In this document: positions 1-6,894 of the stretch, piece by piece
How the letters are laid out: every line of letters starts with the position of its first letter
How positions within the stretch are numbered: the first letter of the stretch is position 1
DNA from: Fibrobacter sp.
GTDB lineage: Bacteria > Fibrobacterota > Fibrobacteria > Fibrobacterales > Fibrobacteraceae
Reading direction: 5' to 3'
Assembly (NCBI GenBank): GCA_017520105.1
Contig: JAFWRL010000190.1
Coordinates: 1-11,434, forward strand
DNA: 11,434 nucleotides
Notes under the pieces: generated by a model
Database searches by the model: none
Seen by the model: only the letters and a program-made list of their open reading frames with translations
What the model was told of the DNA's origin: nothing
Translations under genes and position numbers: made by a program

Positions 1-364
<364 letters not shown>

Positions 365-372
365 TAGACGGC

Positions 373-396
373 GTCGCGGACAACAAACGCCGCGAC
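373..396. repeat. Short GC-rich inverted repeat after ahcY
   Basis: GTCGCGG (373-379) and CCGCGAC (390-396) form a perfect 7-bp inverted repeat with a 10-base loop, starting 8 bases after the ahcY stop. There is no T-run after it, so it is not a classical terminator. It may protect the mRNA 3' end. Confidence 0.5.
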
Positions 397-410
397 CATC
401 GCCACCCGCG

Positions 411-440
411 TGTCATCCCGGCCCCCGTGCCGGGATCGCC
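411..440 (+). repeat. Dispersed palindromic repeat, copy 1 (REP-like)
   Basis: The element begins TGTCATCCCGGC and ends GCCGGGATCGCC. ATCCCGGC and GCCGGGAT make an 8-bp perfect stem around a short C-rich loop. The same framework (TGTCAT, CCCG palindrome, CGGGRATC.CC) recurs at 7953-8054 and, on the other strand, at 11121-11149. That points to a dispersed intergenic palindrome family rather than a gene-specific structure. Confidence 0.6.
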
Positions 441-454
441 TTTAAACAAAAATT

Positions 455-480
455 CCCCGGCATTGCCGAGGGATTTTTTT
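455..480 (+). terminator. Rho-independent terminator of ahcY
   Basis: CCCCGGC (455-461) pairs with GCCGAGGG (465-472), leaving one A bulged, around an ATT loop. Seven T follow at 474-480. It is the first T-tailed hairpin downstream of ahcY. Confidence 0.7.
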
Positions 481-486
481 CATGCG

Positions 487-518
487 TTCGCTGAATCGAA
501 AATGTTTATATACATTTT
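487..518 (+). promoter_or_regulatory. Candidate promoter of the small RNA, inside an AT-rich palindrome
   Basis: TACATTTT at 511-518 fits the FCB-group -7 box TAnnTTTG except for the last base, and TTCG at 487-490 lies 20 bases upstream, where a -33 TTTG would be expected. The box overlaps a perfect 7-bp inverted repeat, AAAATGT (499-505) and ACATTTT (512-518), separated by 6 bases, which could be an operator. A start near 521-523 would fall at the base of the downstream hairpin. This is inference from motif placement only. Confidence 0.35.
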
Positions 519-520
519 AG

Positions 521-597
521 GGCGAAGAATCGACAAAACGCCATTTCTTCGCCCTAATTTTTCCCCGTGCAATTCAAACTGCGTGGGGATTTTTTTT
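521..597 (+). ncRNA. Candidate small RNA of two hairpins with poly-U end
   Basis: A perfect 13-bp inverted repeat, TTAGGGCGAAGAA (517-529) and TTCTTCGCCCTAA (545-557), has a 15-base loop and is followed by TTTTT. Directly after it comes a second T-tailed hairpin (563-597). No reading frame of useful length exists here. ahcY already has its own terminator at 455-480, so two further plus-strand terminator-like hairpins make most sense if another short transcript starts between them. The 5' end is placed by the candidate promoter at 487-518. It resembles no RNA family I recognise (not tRNA, tmRNA, 6S or SRP RNA). The alternative is simply redundant termination of ahcY. Confidence 0.35.
563..597 (+). 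terminator. Strong rho-independent terminator facing the 420-aa gene
   Basis: CCCCGTGCA (563-571) pairs with TGCGTGGGG (580-588) through nine pairs, two of them G-U, with an 8-base loop and eight T at 590-597. It acts on plus-strand transcription: read on the minus strand, the hairpin is preceded by A and lacks a U-tail. It ends exactly at the 3' end of the convergent minus-strand gene. Confidence 0.7.
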
Positions 598-1860
598 CTA
601 TAGAATGGAAAATCCAAACGTAAGCGGAATCGTCACCTTCGCGTTCCCGGACTCCACCTCGCCAAAAGTCATCCGACCAACATAGTCCCTGACCGCATTA
701 TCGAACGCCTCGTAGCCGGTCGAGGAATATGCGACGGCTGTATGGAGAACTTCACCACTCGAGGCAATCTCAAGTCTCAGGACAACGCGGCCTTCGAATC
801 CAGGTTTCTTCTTCAAAAACTTATTGTAAACATGACGCAATCCCGGCTCTCGCTGGTCCATGATTTCCAGGACATCTTTGGCGGAACGGGAGCCGCGCAC
901 CTTGATATCGTTAGCCCCCAGAAACTTGACCCAGCCAGAAGTTTTAGCTTTATAGTCCTTCAACTTGCTAGCCAACTCCATATAAAGCTTATCGCCGATT
1001 TTTTTCGAAATTTCCTCCCTGACAGTCTCCTCCATTATACCAGGGTGCGTTTCAACCCGCCTCAAATCATCGCTAGGATTAGTCTTTGGACGCTCTAAAC
1101 CGGACAACCGGTAAATTTCCTGATGGGCCCATTCCATTGCACTAATGCGAAAAGCTTCATCTGGTTCAAAGACCACGACCACGACATACTTGAAACCAAT
1201 TTCTTTCAACGCAATTATCAGAGGGTGCAACTCATGAAACTTGTTCTGCCTAAAGAAACTGCCTTCAAAGCATAAATAAATTCTGTCAACGTCCCACCTG
1301 TCAGCATACCACCCGCGATAAAGAATCAAGGTCCTGACAATAACATCAAACGCAGAAAGCGGAGCGATAACCGCATCTCCCCGCCATACCCTACGCATAG
1401 AATTTGGTGAAAGCGTGGCAAGCGAATCCCCTTCGGCAGGCAATTTCAAATCCTTCGGCGGCTCCATGCCCAAGTCGCCCTCCCCCTCCATGCTGAGAAA
1501 ATTACCCTTGCCGTCAACATAGACGCTATCCGGCATCGCAACCATGGCCGAATACAGATAACGGGGGAATGGATAATGGACCGCCCAAAGGACACGCCCC
1601 GGATCCTCCTCGAAGTCCTTCTCGATTACGGCATAGCGATGCGTGTACGGATAATCGAGAACCTTATAATACACATTCGGGTTAGGAAACCAGCCAAGGG
1701 CGCCGACAACAAGATAGTCATCGCGCACGTTGACGTTAAGCATCAGGTCCTGCTCCCAGCAGTGGCCATAGCCAAAGCAAAGCGACACCACAACCGCAAG
1801 GGCAAAGAGGAGCCGATTCTTTTTGCTCAATCCGTTTTCGTTACAAGCAAATTTACTCAT
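598..1860 (-). CDS. AgmX/PglI (TonB-like) C-terminal domain envelope protein, 420 aa
   Basis: The N-terminus has basic residues then a hydrophobic stretch (about 16-30, 'LLFALAVVVSLCFG'), giving a signal anchor or signal peptide, so most of the protein is likely periplasmic. Residues about 335-417 form an AgmX/PglI-type domain, related to the TonB C-terminus: 'GLRHVYNKFLKKKPGFEGRV', 'IASSGEV', an invariant-looking 'SSTGYEAFDNAV', then 'TIPLTFGFSIL'. Residues about 162-240 ('PLSAFDVIVRTLILYRG', 'LIIALKEIGFKYVVVVV') weakly recall the periplasmic fold of ExbD/TolR, but this is tentative. Residues 277-305 are charged and helical. The family is linked to gliding and secretion complexes in myxobacteria; the role here is unknown. 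Translation starts at ATG 1858-1860 without an SD, just downstream of a TATATTTA box. No minus-strand T-tailed terminator follows the TAG. Confidence 0.85.
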   Translation of the reverse strand: MSKFACNENGLSKKNRLLFALAVVVSLCFGYGHCWEQDLMLNVNVRDDYLVVGALGWFPNPNVYYKVLDYPYTHRYAVIEKDFEEDPGRVLWAVHYPFPRYLYSAMVAMPDSVYVDGKGNFLSMEGEGDLGMEPPKDLKLPAEGDSLATLSPNSMRRVWRGDAVIAPLSAFDVIVRTLILYRGWYADRWDVDRIYLCFEGSFFRQNKFHELHPLIIALKEIGFKYVVVVVFEPDEAFRISAMEWAHQEIYRLSGLERPKTNPSDDLRRVETHPGIMEETVREEISKKIGDKLYMELASKLKDYKAKTSGWVKFLGANDIKVRGSRSAKDVLEIMDQREPGLRHVYNKFLKKKPGFEGRVVLRLEIASSGEVLHTAVAYSSTGYEAFDNAVRDYVGRMTFGEVESGNAKVTIPLTFGFSIL

Positions 1861-1872
1861 AGGACTTTATGC

Positions 1873-1904
1873 TAAATATAAAGCAAGCCATTACAAAAAC
1901 CAAG
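1873..1904 (-). promoter_or_regulatory. Promoter of the 420-aa gene, FCB-type box close to ATG
   Basis: On the minus strand TATATTTA (1880-1873) lies 12 bases before the ATG. CTTG (1904-1901) lies 20 bases upstream of it, matching the FCB -33/-7 spacing; read as sigma-70, TTGGTT (1903-1898), 17 bases and TATATT also fits. Either reading predicts a leader of only about 10 bases with no SD. Confidence 0.45.
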
Positions 1905-1959
1905 CAAAAAAAACGTTTTCCTGCCAATTTTCAAAAACTAATCAGCGCGGGAATTTTTA

Positions 1960-2175
1960 TTACCGGTTCCAGCCGGAATGCCCATCACCATAGGCAACGC
2001 CACCGCCATTGTCATCATAGCCGCCCAACGACGATGTACTTTTCACGCCGAGCCAGCCGCGCATTCTCTTGATGCGGGCAGAGGTCGCTGCGGTATTCTT
2101 GTCACCGGCATTCCCTTCACAACCATCCGCGACGCATTCCGAAACATCATTTTTCGCAAAGGCTTTTTCAGTCAT
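1960..2175 (-). CDS. Unrecognised 71-aa peptide with Gly/Tyr/Trp-rich tail
   Basis: ATG at 2173-2175 has a clear SD, GGGAGG (2189-2184), 8 bases upstream, and a promoter of its own (see 2204-2234), so the gene is likely real despite its size. I do not recognise the family. The product has three parts: an acidic N-terminal third with two Cys ('VSECVADGCEG', residues 11-21), a basic middle ('ARIKRMRGWLGVKSTSS', about 33-49), and a Gly/Asp/aromatic tail ('GGYDDNGGGVAYGDGHSGWN') ending in Arg. There is no signal peptide or membrane segment. A leader-plus-Gly-rich-core layout is what many ribosomally made, modified peptide precursors look like, but no maturation enzyme is in this window, so that is speculation. 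It lies 54 bases after apt and 99 bases before the next minus-strand gene, with no clear terminator after it. Confidence 0.6.
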   Translation of the reverse strand: MTEKAFAKNDVSECVADGCEGNAGDKNTAATSARIKRMRGWLGVKSTSSLGGYDDNGGGVAYGDGHSGWNR

Positions 2176-2183
2176 CTCATCAA

Positions 2184-2234
2184 CCTCCCGTAAAAACCTG
2201 CCCCAAAGCTAGCAATTTCTTATAAAATATCAAT
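2184..2234 (-). promoter_or_regulatory. FCB-type promoter and SD of the 71-aa gene
   Basis: On the minus strand TAGCTTTG (2211-2204) is an exact match to the FCB/Bacteroidetes -7 box TAnnTTTG. ATTG (2234-2231) lies 19 bases upstream as a -33 element and overlaps the apt stop codon. Transcription would begin near 2198-2201, about 24 bases before the ATG, leaving the SD GGGAGG (2189-2184) inside the leader. This is the best promoter match in the window. Confidence 0.5.
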
Positions 2235-2751
2235 GTCCCGGAAATTTCGTCAAAGATTCCACGCGGTAACCCAAAAGCGCATCGCGCCCCTTGAGGTCAA
2301 ATAGTTCTATCACAAAAGCGCAACACGTTACCTTGCCGCCCAGTTTTTCGAACAACTGAATTGCCGCACGGGCGGTTCCACCAGTCGCAAGCAAATCATC
2401 AACAAGAACCACTCGCTCGCCAGGCTTAATCGCATCCTTGTGAATTTCTATGCAGGCGGTCCCATATTCCAAATCGTACGATACGCCCACAGTTTCTCGT
2501 GGGAGTTTCCCTTTTTTGCGCACGGGCACAAACGGCTTATGAAAATGATCCGCAACAGAGACCCCGAACAAGAATCCACGAGCTTCAAGTCCTGCGACTG
2601 CATCAAATTCTACGTTATCAAGAATCTTGTAAAGGCTTTCCAGTGTCAGTTTCAACGCATCTGGGTTCCCCAGCACTCCGGTTACATCACGAAAAAGGAT
2701 TCCTGGCTTTGGAAAATCTGGAACGGAAATGATATAGTCTTCAATTTTCAT
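2230..2751 (-). CDS. apt: Adenine phosphoribosyltransferase
   Basis: The 173-residue product matches full-length APRT (usual length 170-180). It transfers the phosphoribosyl group of PRPP to adenine, giving AMP and pyrophosphate in cytoplasmic purine salvage. Visible landmarks are 'IISVPDFPKPGILFRDVT' (8-24), 'GLEARGFLFG' (54-63), the flexible catalytic loop 'RKKGKLPRETVGVSYDLEYG' (78-97) and the PRPP-binding signature 'VVLVDDLLATGGTA' (114-127). The start ATG at 2749-2751 is backed by GGAGG (2765-2761), 9 bases upstream. The gene follows a strong terminator of the upstream VWA gene, so it is transcribed on its own, possibly reading into the 71-aa gene 54 bases downstream. Adenine and adenosine recycling links it loosely to ahcY, but the two are not co-oriented. 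Confidence 0.97.
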   Translation of the reverse strand: MKIEDYIISVPDFPKPGILFRDVTGVLGNPDALKLTLESLYKILDNVEFDAVAGLEARGFLFGVSVADHFHKPFVPVRKKGKLPRETVGVSYDLEYGTACIEIHKDAIKPGERVVLVDDLLATGGTARAAIQLFEKLGGKVTCCAFVIELFDLKGRDALLGYRVESLTKFPGH

Positions 2752-2787
2752 GGCACTCGCCCTCCATATTCATAATATCAAGATAGC

Positions 2788-2830
2788 AAAAGATGCCCGC
2801 CCCGGCACAAAGTCCGGAAAAAGCGGGCAT
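2788..2830 (-). terminator. Terminator of the VWA gene
   Basis: ATGCCCGC (2793-2800) and GCGGGCAT (2823-2830) form an 8-bp stem, with an inner CCGG/CCGG pairing that makes a two-tier hairpin. On the minus strand it is followed by CTTTT (2792-2788). It lies about 65 bases after the VWA stop and upstream of apt. Confidence 0.6.
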
Positions 2831-2896
2831 GAAAAATTGTTAATTTCTATTTTTATCCGATATTAATTTATCTTTTATTTTTCTGTTTCTACCTCC

Positions 2897-4393
2897 TTAT
2901 TTTACGTATTTCTTGATGAGTCGTATCATTATATCAGCGAGACTTTCAACCTTGTGATCGCCGACAGACGCCTTGATATGGGAATTGCCTATGCCGCTAT
3001 CGTCGGTAAGGAACACGTATGTGCCGCCTGTCGCAAGGTCAAAGAATCTCAGCATAAATTCAGTATCCTTGTCCGCGCCACTCGCTGCGACCGGAATGAT
3101 CTTGATGCCTTTTTGAGCGAAGAGCAGAATGGTCTTCTGAAGACTTTTGATAATTCCTTCTTCGTAGTGGGCAGGCGCATCCAAAATAAGGAACGCGATA
3201 CGAGAACGCGCCGTTTCATCCCACGATAGATTCTGCATCGAGGCTTCGAGCGCCGTATGTACCGCTTCAGGGTAATCGCCGCCACCGTCGGCGTCCTGCT
3301 TGGCGATAAACGCTTGCGTCTTGGACACGTCATTGGTGAAGTTGTCGTGCCGCGTGATATAAACATCTCCTACGTCACGGTAAAACAATGCTGCCGTACG
3401 CAACGATACTTTACTTTCTGCGCTGGCGTGCTCAATAATCTTGCCAAGATCGGATTTGAGGAAATTAATCTCGTCCTTCATCGAACCTGTAGCATCGACA
3501 ATGAATGCGACATCGGCCTTGGCTTTAGGATGTTTGAACTCCTTTGTGAAAATGACGTTGACATTGAGTTTTTCGTCTTTTGGGGTAGTGAGTTTGAACG
3601 GCCCCTTGAATCGTTTGCCATTGATTTTCAACGAGAAACTATTGGCGTTTAAATTATTAGCGGCATCGCTAAACAAACTTATCCAACAATAGGCATACCC
3701 GGCATTGTCGGTCTTAGTCGCAAACTCCAAAGAATCGCCGTTAAACAGTTCCACAGAAGCATTGGCAAAGCCAGCACTGTTTCCATCAACCACTCTTACA
3801 GCCACGAGATTTTTCGGGAAGAACTTCCAGTAATCCGCCTTTCCGCTATAATTATTTTCGCTGAGGATATCTGTCCAAAACTTCCAATTATCCAAATCGT
3901 TCCATTCGCCAGCCGTGAGCAGCCCTGATTTACGGTTATTCAAACCATCGTCATGCTCACGACGATCTGGAGCTATAATCGGAGGCTTCGGCCCGATTGC
4001 AACCATTTCCTTGTCCCCTCGCGCCGCCGCAAAACTTTTTCTTTTGGCAAGCCCTCGCCTTCCACCAAGAACCGCTTTTCCGGAGGTTTCGAGCCCGGCC
4101 ACGCTTTTCATTACTTTATCTACACTTTTCGAATACACAGCCGAGGGTTCCGAAGACACATCTGAAACTTCCGGAGCATCCGCCATCATGTACACCGCAG
4201 ACGGTTCTCCAGTTTCTACGGTTTCGATTTTGTCGCTACCGCCCGCGACTTCAGTGCGGCTATCCGGTTCATCGACGCCAGTAGCTTTACCATCTGCGGG
4301 TTTTTCATGGTCTCCGCCGCCGCATAAAACAACACACAGCAAGACGCCAACCACCGCAATCACAGCAATCAGAATGAACAATTTGTTTTTCAT
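2897..4393 (-). CDS. Membrane-anchored von Willebrand factor A domain protein, 498 aa
   Basis: Residues 5-24 are a hydrophobic N-terminal segment ending 'VVLCGGG'. The residue before Cys is Leu, so it is not a good lipobox, and a signal anchor is more likely. A low-complexity acidic linker with two copies of 'EPSAVY' (63-68 and 82-87) follows, then the family motif 'GLLTAGEWNDLDNW' (157-170). Residues about 196-240 look like a carboxypeptidase-regulatory-like beta-sandwich ('VRVVDGNSAGFANASVELF'). Residues about 293-495 are a VWA domain with the metal site DATGS (300-304), 'GGGDYPEA' (370-377) and 'LILDAPAH' (402-409), so it probably binds Mg2+ and a protein partner outside the cytoplasmic membrane. 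The start at 4391-4393 has AGGAGG (4404-4399) 5 bases upstream. The partner and function are unknown. It is flanked by terminators on both sides, so it is probably monocistronic. Confidence 0.9.
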   Translation of the reverse strand: MKNKLFILIAVIAVVGVLLCVVLCGGGDHEKPADGKATGVDEPDSRTEVAGGSDKIETVETGEPSAVYMMADAPEVSDVSSEPSAVYSKSVDKVMKSVAGLETSGKAVLGGRRGLAKRKSFAAARGDKEMVAIGPKPPIIAPDRREHDDGLNNRKSGLLTAGEWNDLDNWKFWTDILSENNYSGKADYWKFFPKNLVAVRVVDGNSAGFANASVELFNGDSLEFATKTDNAGYAYCWISLFSDAANNLNANSFSLKINGKRFKGPFKLTTPKDEKLNVNVIFTKEFKHPKAKADVAFIVDATGSMKDEINFLKSDLGKIIEHASAESKVSLRTAALFYRDVGDVYITRHDNFTNDVSKTQAFIAKQDADGGGDYPEAVHTALEASMQNLSWDETARSRIAFLILDAPAHYEEGIIKSLQKTILLFAQKGIKIIPVAASGADKDTEFMLRFFDLATGGTYVFLTDDSGIGNSHIKASVGDHKVESLADIMIRLIKKYVK

Positions 4394-4481
4394 GATGTCC
4401 TCCTTGTGTCTCTTTCAAACTAGCACATTCGATTTCGAAAGACCAATATTTTTTCGCAAAATGTGGCTAAATGTTTTTTAC

Positions 4482-4517
4482 AAAAAAAAGTCCTCAGTCG
4501 CAATCTGAGCCGAGGAC
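4482..4517 (-). terminator. Terminator of the 354-aa lipoprotein gene
   Basis: On the minus strand GTCCTCGG (4517-4510) pairs with CTGAGGAC (4497-4490), including one G-U pair, and is followed by eight T (4489-4482). It begins 15 bases after the stop codon of the upstream lipoprotein gene. Confidence 0.85.
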
Positions 4518-4531
4518 CTTTATTGAAATTT

Positions 4532-5596
4532 TTATTTCTGTTTCTTTTCGGAATCTTTCTCATGACCGTAATCTGGATCACGTTCAGGCAAGTCTTCTGC
4601 GATTCCCATAAGACACTTATCAAATTCATCGATATTATCAAGCAGGTAAAGAGTCCTATCCTTAAACATATGACCTCCATCAGCAAAATCATAATCGGTC
4701 ATATAGTCATCTTCGTATTTGGCGCTGCACTGGTCCTTCCCCACTTCCCTTAAATGATAATCACCAACGCAAGTTGTCTTGCCATCGGTCACTTCAACAT
4801 TGACTTCCATCAATATTTCGCCTGTTGCACCAAGACTCTGTTCCGCCTGATTGACCTTGAAAGTGTAAGTCTTTTTACGGACGGTAAAAGTCTGGCTTGA
4901 ATCCAAACTTTCAAGAACCTTGATACCGTATCTTTTAATCGTATATTCATTTTCGTCGGTACCATGGGAATAAAAAATACCGGGAAAACTTATGCCAGGA
5001 TACCAACCGACCATAGCTTCATAGATCTGATTTATAAAGTTATCTACAAAGCTCGTCTTTTCGGAATCCTTGAGGTAATCGTCAAAGTAATAATCAATCT
5101 TTTGGGCGTATTCTCCATTGGAGAATTCTAGAGCGTATTTTTTGAATCCGCTATCATAACATTTTGTTTCTTTTCTATAGGTTGTGTATTCGCAATCCGT
5201 ATATACCCACGTTCCTTCGAGCTCACCTCTCTGGCCTCCGACATACATGATTCCATATTCACTCGTTTCACCACCCACAACTTCAAAGAATGCTAACGTA
5301 TCACCAAAGAATTCGTATTTGAAAGTGTCGGGCTCAACAACCTTTTTCGACGGTTCCCAAGAATACTTGCCGTTTTCAAAAATGCATACATCTTGCTTGG
5401 CCACGTCTTTAGTCAAGACAAGCAGTTGCTTTTTCTTGTTTACGGAATAAGTGCCCGGTTTTGAAAACGTGACAGGCTCGCCCGTGAAGACCTTGCTTTC
5501 TACTTGTGTGTCGGTGGCACCTGTAGAACTATCATTTCCGCAAGAAGTCATTAAAGTTGCAAAAGCCGCTACGGCAGCAACTAGGGAAAATTTCAT
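4532..5596 (-). CDS. Lipoprotein of unknown function, 354 aa
   Basis: The N-terminus 'MKFSLVAAVAAFATLMTSCG' is a type II signal peptide with lipobox MTSC and the modified Cys at residue 19. Next comes a Ser/Thr/Asp-rich tether ('GNDSSTGATDTQ'), typical of outer-membrane lipoproteins in this group. The mature part is rich in Tyr, Asp, Lys and Thr and looks mostly beta ('GTWVYTDCEYTTYRKETKCY', 'FTVRKKTYTFKVNQAEQ'), with scattered Cys that could pair, and a charged C-terminal tail. I recognise no domain. The start at 5594-5596 has a strong SD, AAAGGAGG (5609-5602), 5 bases upstream. It is divergent from the SGNH hydrolase gene and followed by its own terminator, so it stands alone. Confidence 0.85.
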   Translation of the reverse strand: MKFSLVAAVAAFATLMTSCGNDSSTGATDTQVESKVFTGEPVTFSKPGTYSVNKKKQLLVLTKDVAKQDVCIFENGKYSWEPSKKVVEPDTFKYEFFGDTLAFFEVVGGETSEYGIMYVGGQRGELEGTWVYTDCEYTTYRKETKCYDSGFKKYALEFSNGEYAQKIDYYFDDYLKDSEKTSFVDNFINQIYEAMVGWYPGISFPGIFYSHGTDENEYTIKRYGIKVLESLDSSQTFTVRKKTYTFKVNQAEQSLGATGEILMEVNVEVTDGKTTCVGDYHLREVGKDQCSAKYEDDYMTDYDFADGGHMFKDRTLYLLDNIDEFDKCLMGIAEDLPERDPDYGHEKDSEKKQK

Positions 5597-5703
5597 GTGA
5601 TCCTCCTTTCTATCGCAAATAATATTTATTGCAAATAAAGCTATTTCGCTTTATGAGGGTTAATATAGTAAATAGAATTCTGCAAAAAAACTATTTTTTA
5701 CGC
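5597..5703. promoter_or_regulatory. Divergent control region with direct and inverted repeats
   Basis: This 107-bp AT-rich gap serves two divergent genes. It holds a direct repeat GCAAATAA (5615-5622 and 5631-5638, period 16) and a perfect 7-bp inverted repeat ATAAAGC (5635-5641) and GCTTTAT (5648-5654) with a 6-base spacer. The lipoprotein's SD is at 5609-5602. On the plus strand TATAGT (5664-5669) and TATTTT (5692-5697) are possible -10-type boxes; the latter ends 6 bases before the hydrolase ATG. The repeats are the right size for regulator binding sites, but no regulator is identified. Confidence 0.45.
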
Positions 5704-6876
5704 ATGCCAAAAACGTTTTCGAAATGGGTGGCCTGCTGGGGTAACGCGACCTCCATCACAGACCGCAAAGAAGCCACATACGCCAAGGATTTAACGCTAC
5801 GCTATCCGATTCGCGTTTGCTTTTCAGGGAACAAATTACGCTTCCATTTCTCGAACCTTACGGGAACAGAATCCGTACAAATTAGCGAAGCGTATGTTGC
5901 GCATTCCCTCACAGCCTCCGCGCAATCCGCAAATTACGTGCCGAGCGCAATCACTTTCGGCGGCAAGCCATCTGCAAGCATTCCCGCGGGCGAAGAAATC
6001 CTGAGCGATGAAATTCCATTCGATGTAACCGCAGGCGAAACTTTAGATGTGAGCCTTTACTTCGCTGATTTCACACAAATGAACGCCGGCACGGCCATCA
6101 CGGGCCCGCTTTCCGGTGGCAAGTACAGCTACGGTAACTTTGCGAAAAGCGCCATGCTTCCCGACGACCTCACGCGCAAAACGAACTGGATTTATTTTCT
6201 CAACACCATCGACATTTTCACCGAAGAGAAAAACTTTGCGCTGGTGTGCTTTGGCGATTCCATCACGGCGCAGGACTGGCCCGATTACCTCACGCTCCGC
6301 TGCGCCCGCGAGGGTTTCAACAACGTTTCGATTATCCGCCGCGCCGTAAGCGGTACACGCATCTTGCGCGAATACAGCTGCATCACCTACGCGGCATACG
6401 GCCTCAAGGGCGCCACGCGATTCCCCATCGAAATGAACGTGGCCGGAGCCCGCGCAGTTATCATTCAGCACGGCATCAACGACATCATCCATCCGGTCGG
6501 CGTCGAAGTCAACAAATTCCGCCCCTGGAGCGACATGCCCACCGCAAACGACCTCATCAATGGCGTCCGCTCATTCTACGTCTCGCATGCGCGCAAGCTC
6601 GGCCTCAAGATATACAGCGGCACGCTCCTCCCGATTTACGGTTGGCGCACCTACAACGAGAACCGCGACATCATCCGTACGGCATTCAACGAATGGCTGC
6701 GAACCGCCCCCGACTTTGACGGTTGCGTCGATTTCGACAAAGCTGTCCGCGGCCACGACGACCCCAAGCGTTTCGCAAACAACTTCGATTCAGGCGACCA
6801 TCTGCACCCTAGCGCCAAAGCCTACGAAGCCATGGCCGAATGCGTCCCCGAAGAATTGCTAAAGGGAAACCTCTAA
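5704..6876 (+). CDS. SGNH/GDSL-family hydrolase without signal peptide, 390 aa
   Basis: The product carries the catalytic blocks of the SGNH/GDSL esterase family: 'FGDSIT' with nucleophile Ser186 (184-188), 'GIND' (257-260, block III Asn259) and 'SGDHLHPS' with Asp365 and His368 (block V). An N-terminal beta-rich domain ('YPIRVCFSGNKLRFHFSNLT') precedes it, as in related two-domain esterases that deacetylate or hydrolyse sugar esters. The substrate cannot be told from sequence. I place the start at ATG 5704, because 'MPKTFSKWVACWGNATSITD' begins the conserved part; the in-frame ATG at 5653 would add an atypical, non-signal extension. There is no secretion signal, so it may act in the cytoplasm, perhaps on imported acetylated sugars (inference). 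There is no SD; a TATTTTTT box ends close to the ATG. The next gene starts 55 bases downstream. Confidence 0.9.
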   Translation: MPKTFSKWVACWGNATSITDRKEATYAKDLTLRYPIRVCFSGNKLRFHFSNLTGTESVQISEAYVAHSLTASAQSANYVPSAITFGGKPSASIPAGEEILSDEIPFDVTAGETLDVSLYFADFTQMNAGTAITGPLSGGKYSYGNFAKSAMLPDDLTRKTNWIYFLNTIDIFTEEKNFALVCFGDSITAQDWPDYLTLRCAREGFNNVSIIRRAVSGTRILREYSCITYAAYGLKGATRFPIEMNVAGARAVIIQHGINDIIHPVGVEVNKFRPWSDMPTANDLINGVRSFYVSHARKLGLKIYSGTLLPIYGWRTYNENRDIIRTAFNEWLRTAPDFDGCVDFDKAVRGHDDPKRFANNFDSGDHLHPSAKAYEAMAECVPEELLKGNL

Positions 6877-6894
6877 AAATTGTTTTGAAAAAAA

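Noticed and set aside
1978..2193. 71-codon plus-strand frame opposite the small peptide gene
   Set aside because: It has no SD or promoter, while the minus-strand frame has both.
4319..4336. Lipobox at Cys24 of the VWA protein
   Set aside because: The sequence VVLC has Leu at -1, where Gly, Ala or Ser is needed; a signal anchor is more likely.
3915..4508. 197-codon plus-strand frame opposite the VWA gene
   Set aside because: It is a Ser/Pro/Thr-rich shadow crossing the VWA gene's own SD and a minus-strand terminator.
5629..5703. Longer N-terminus for the SGNH hydrolase, starting at ATT 5629 or ATG 5653
   Set aside because: The extension is non-conserved in character, crosses inverted repeats and promoter-like boxes, and is not a signal peptide.
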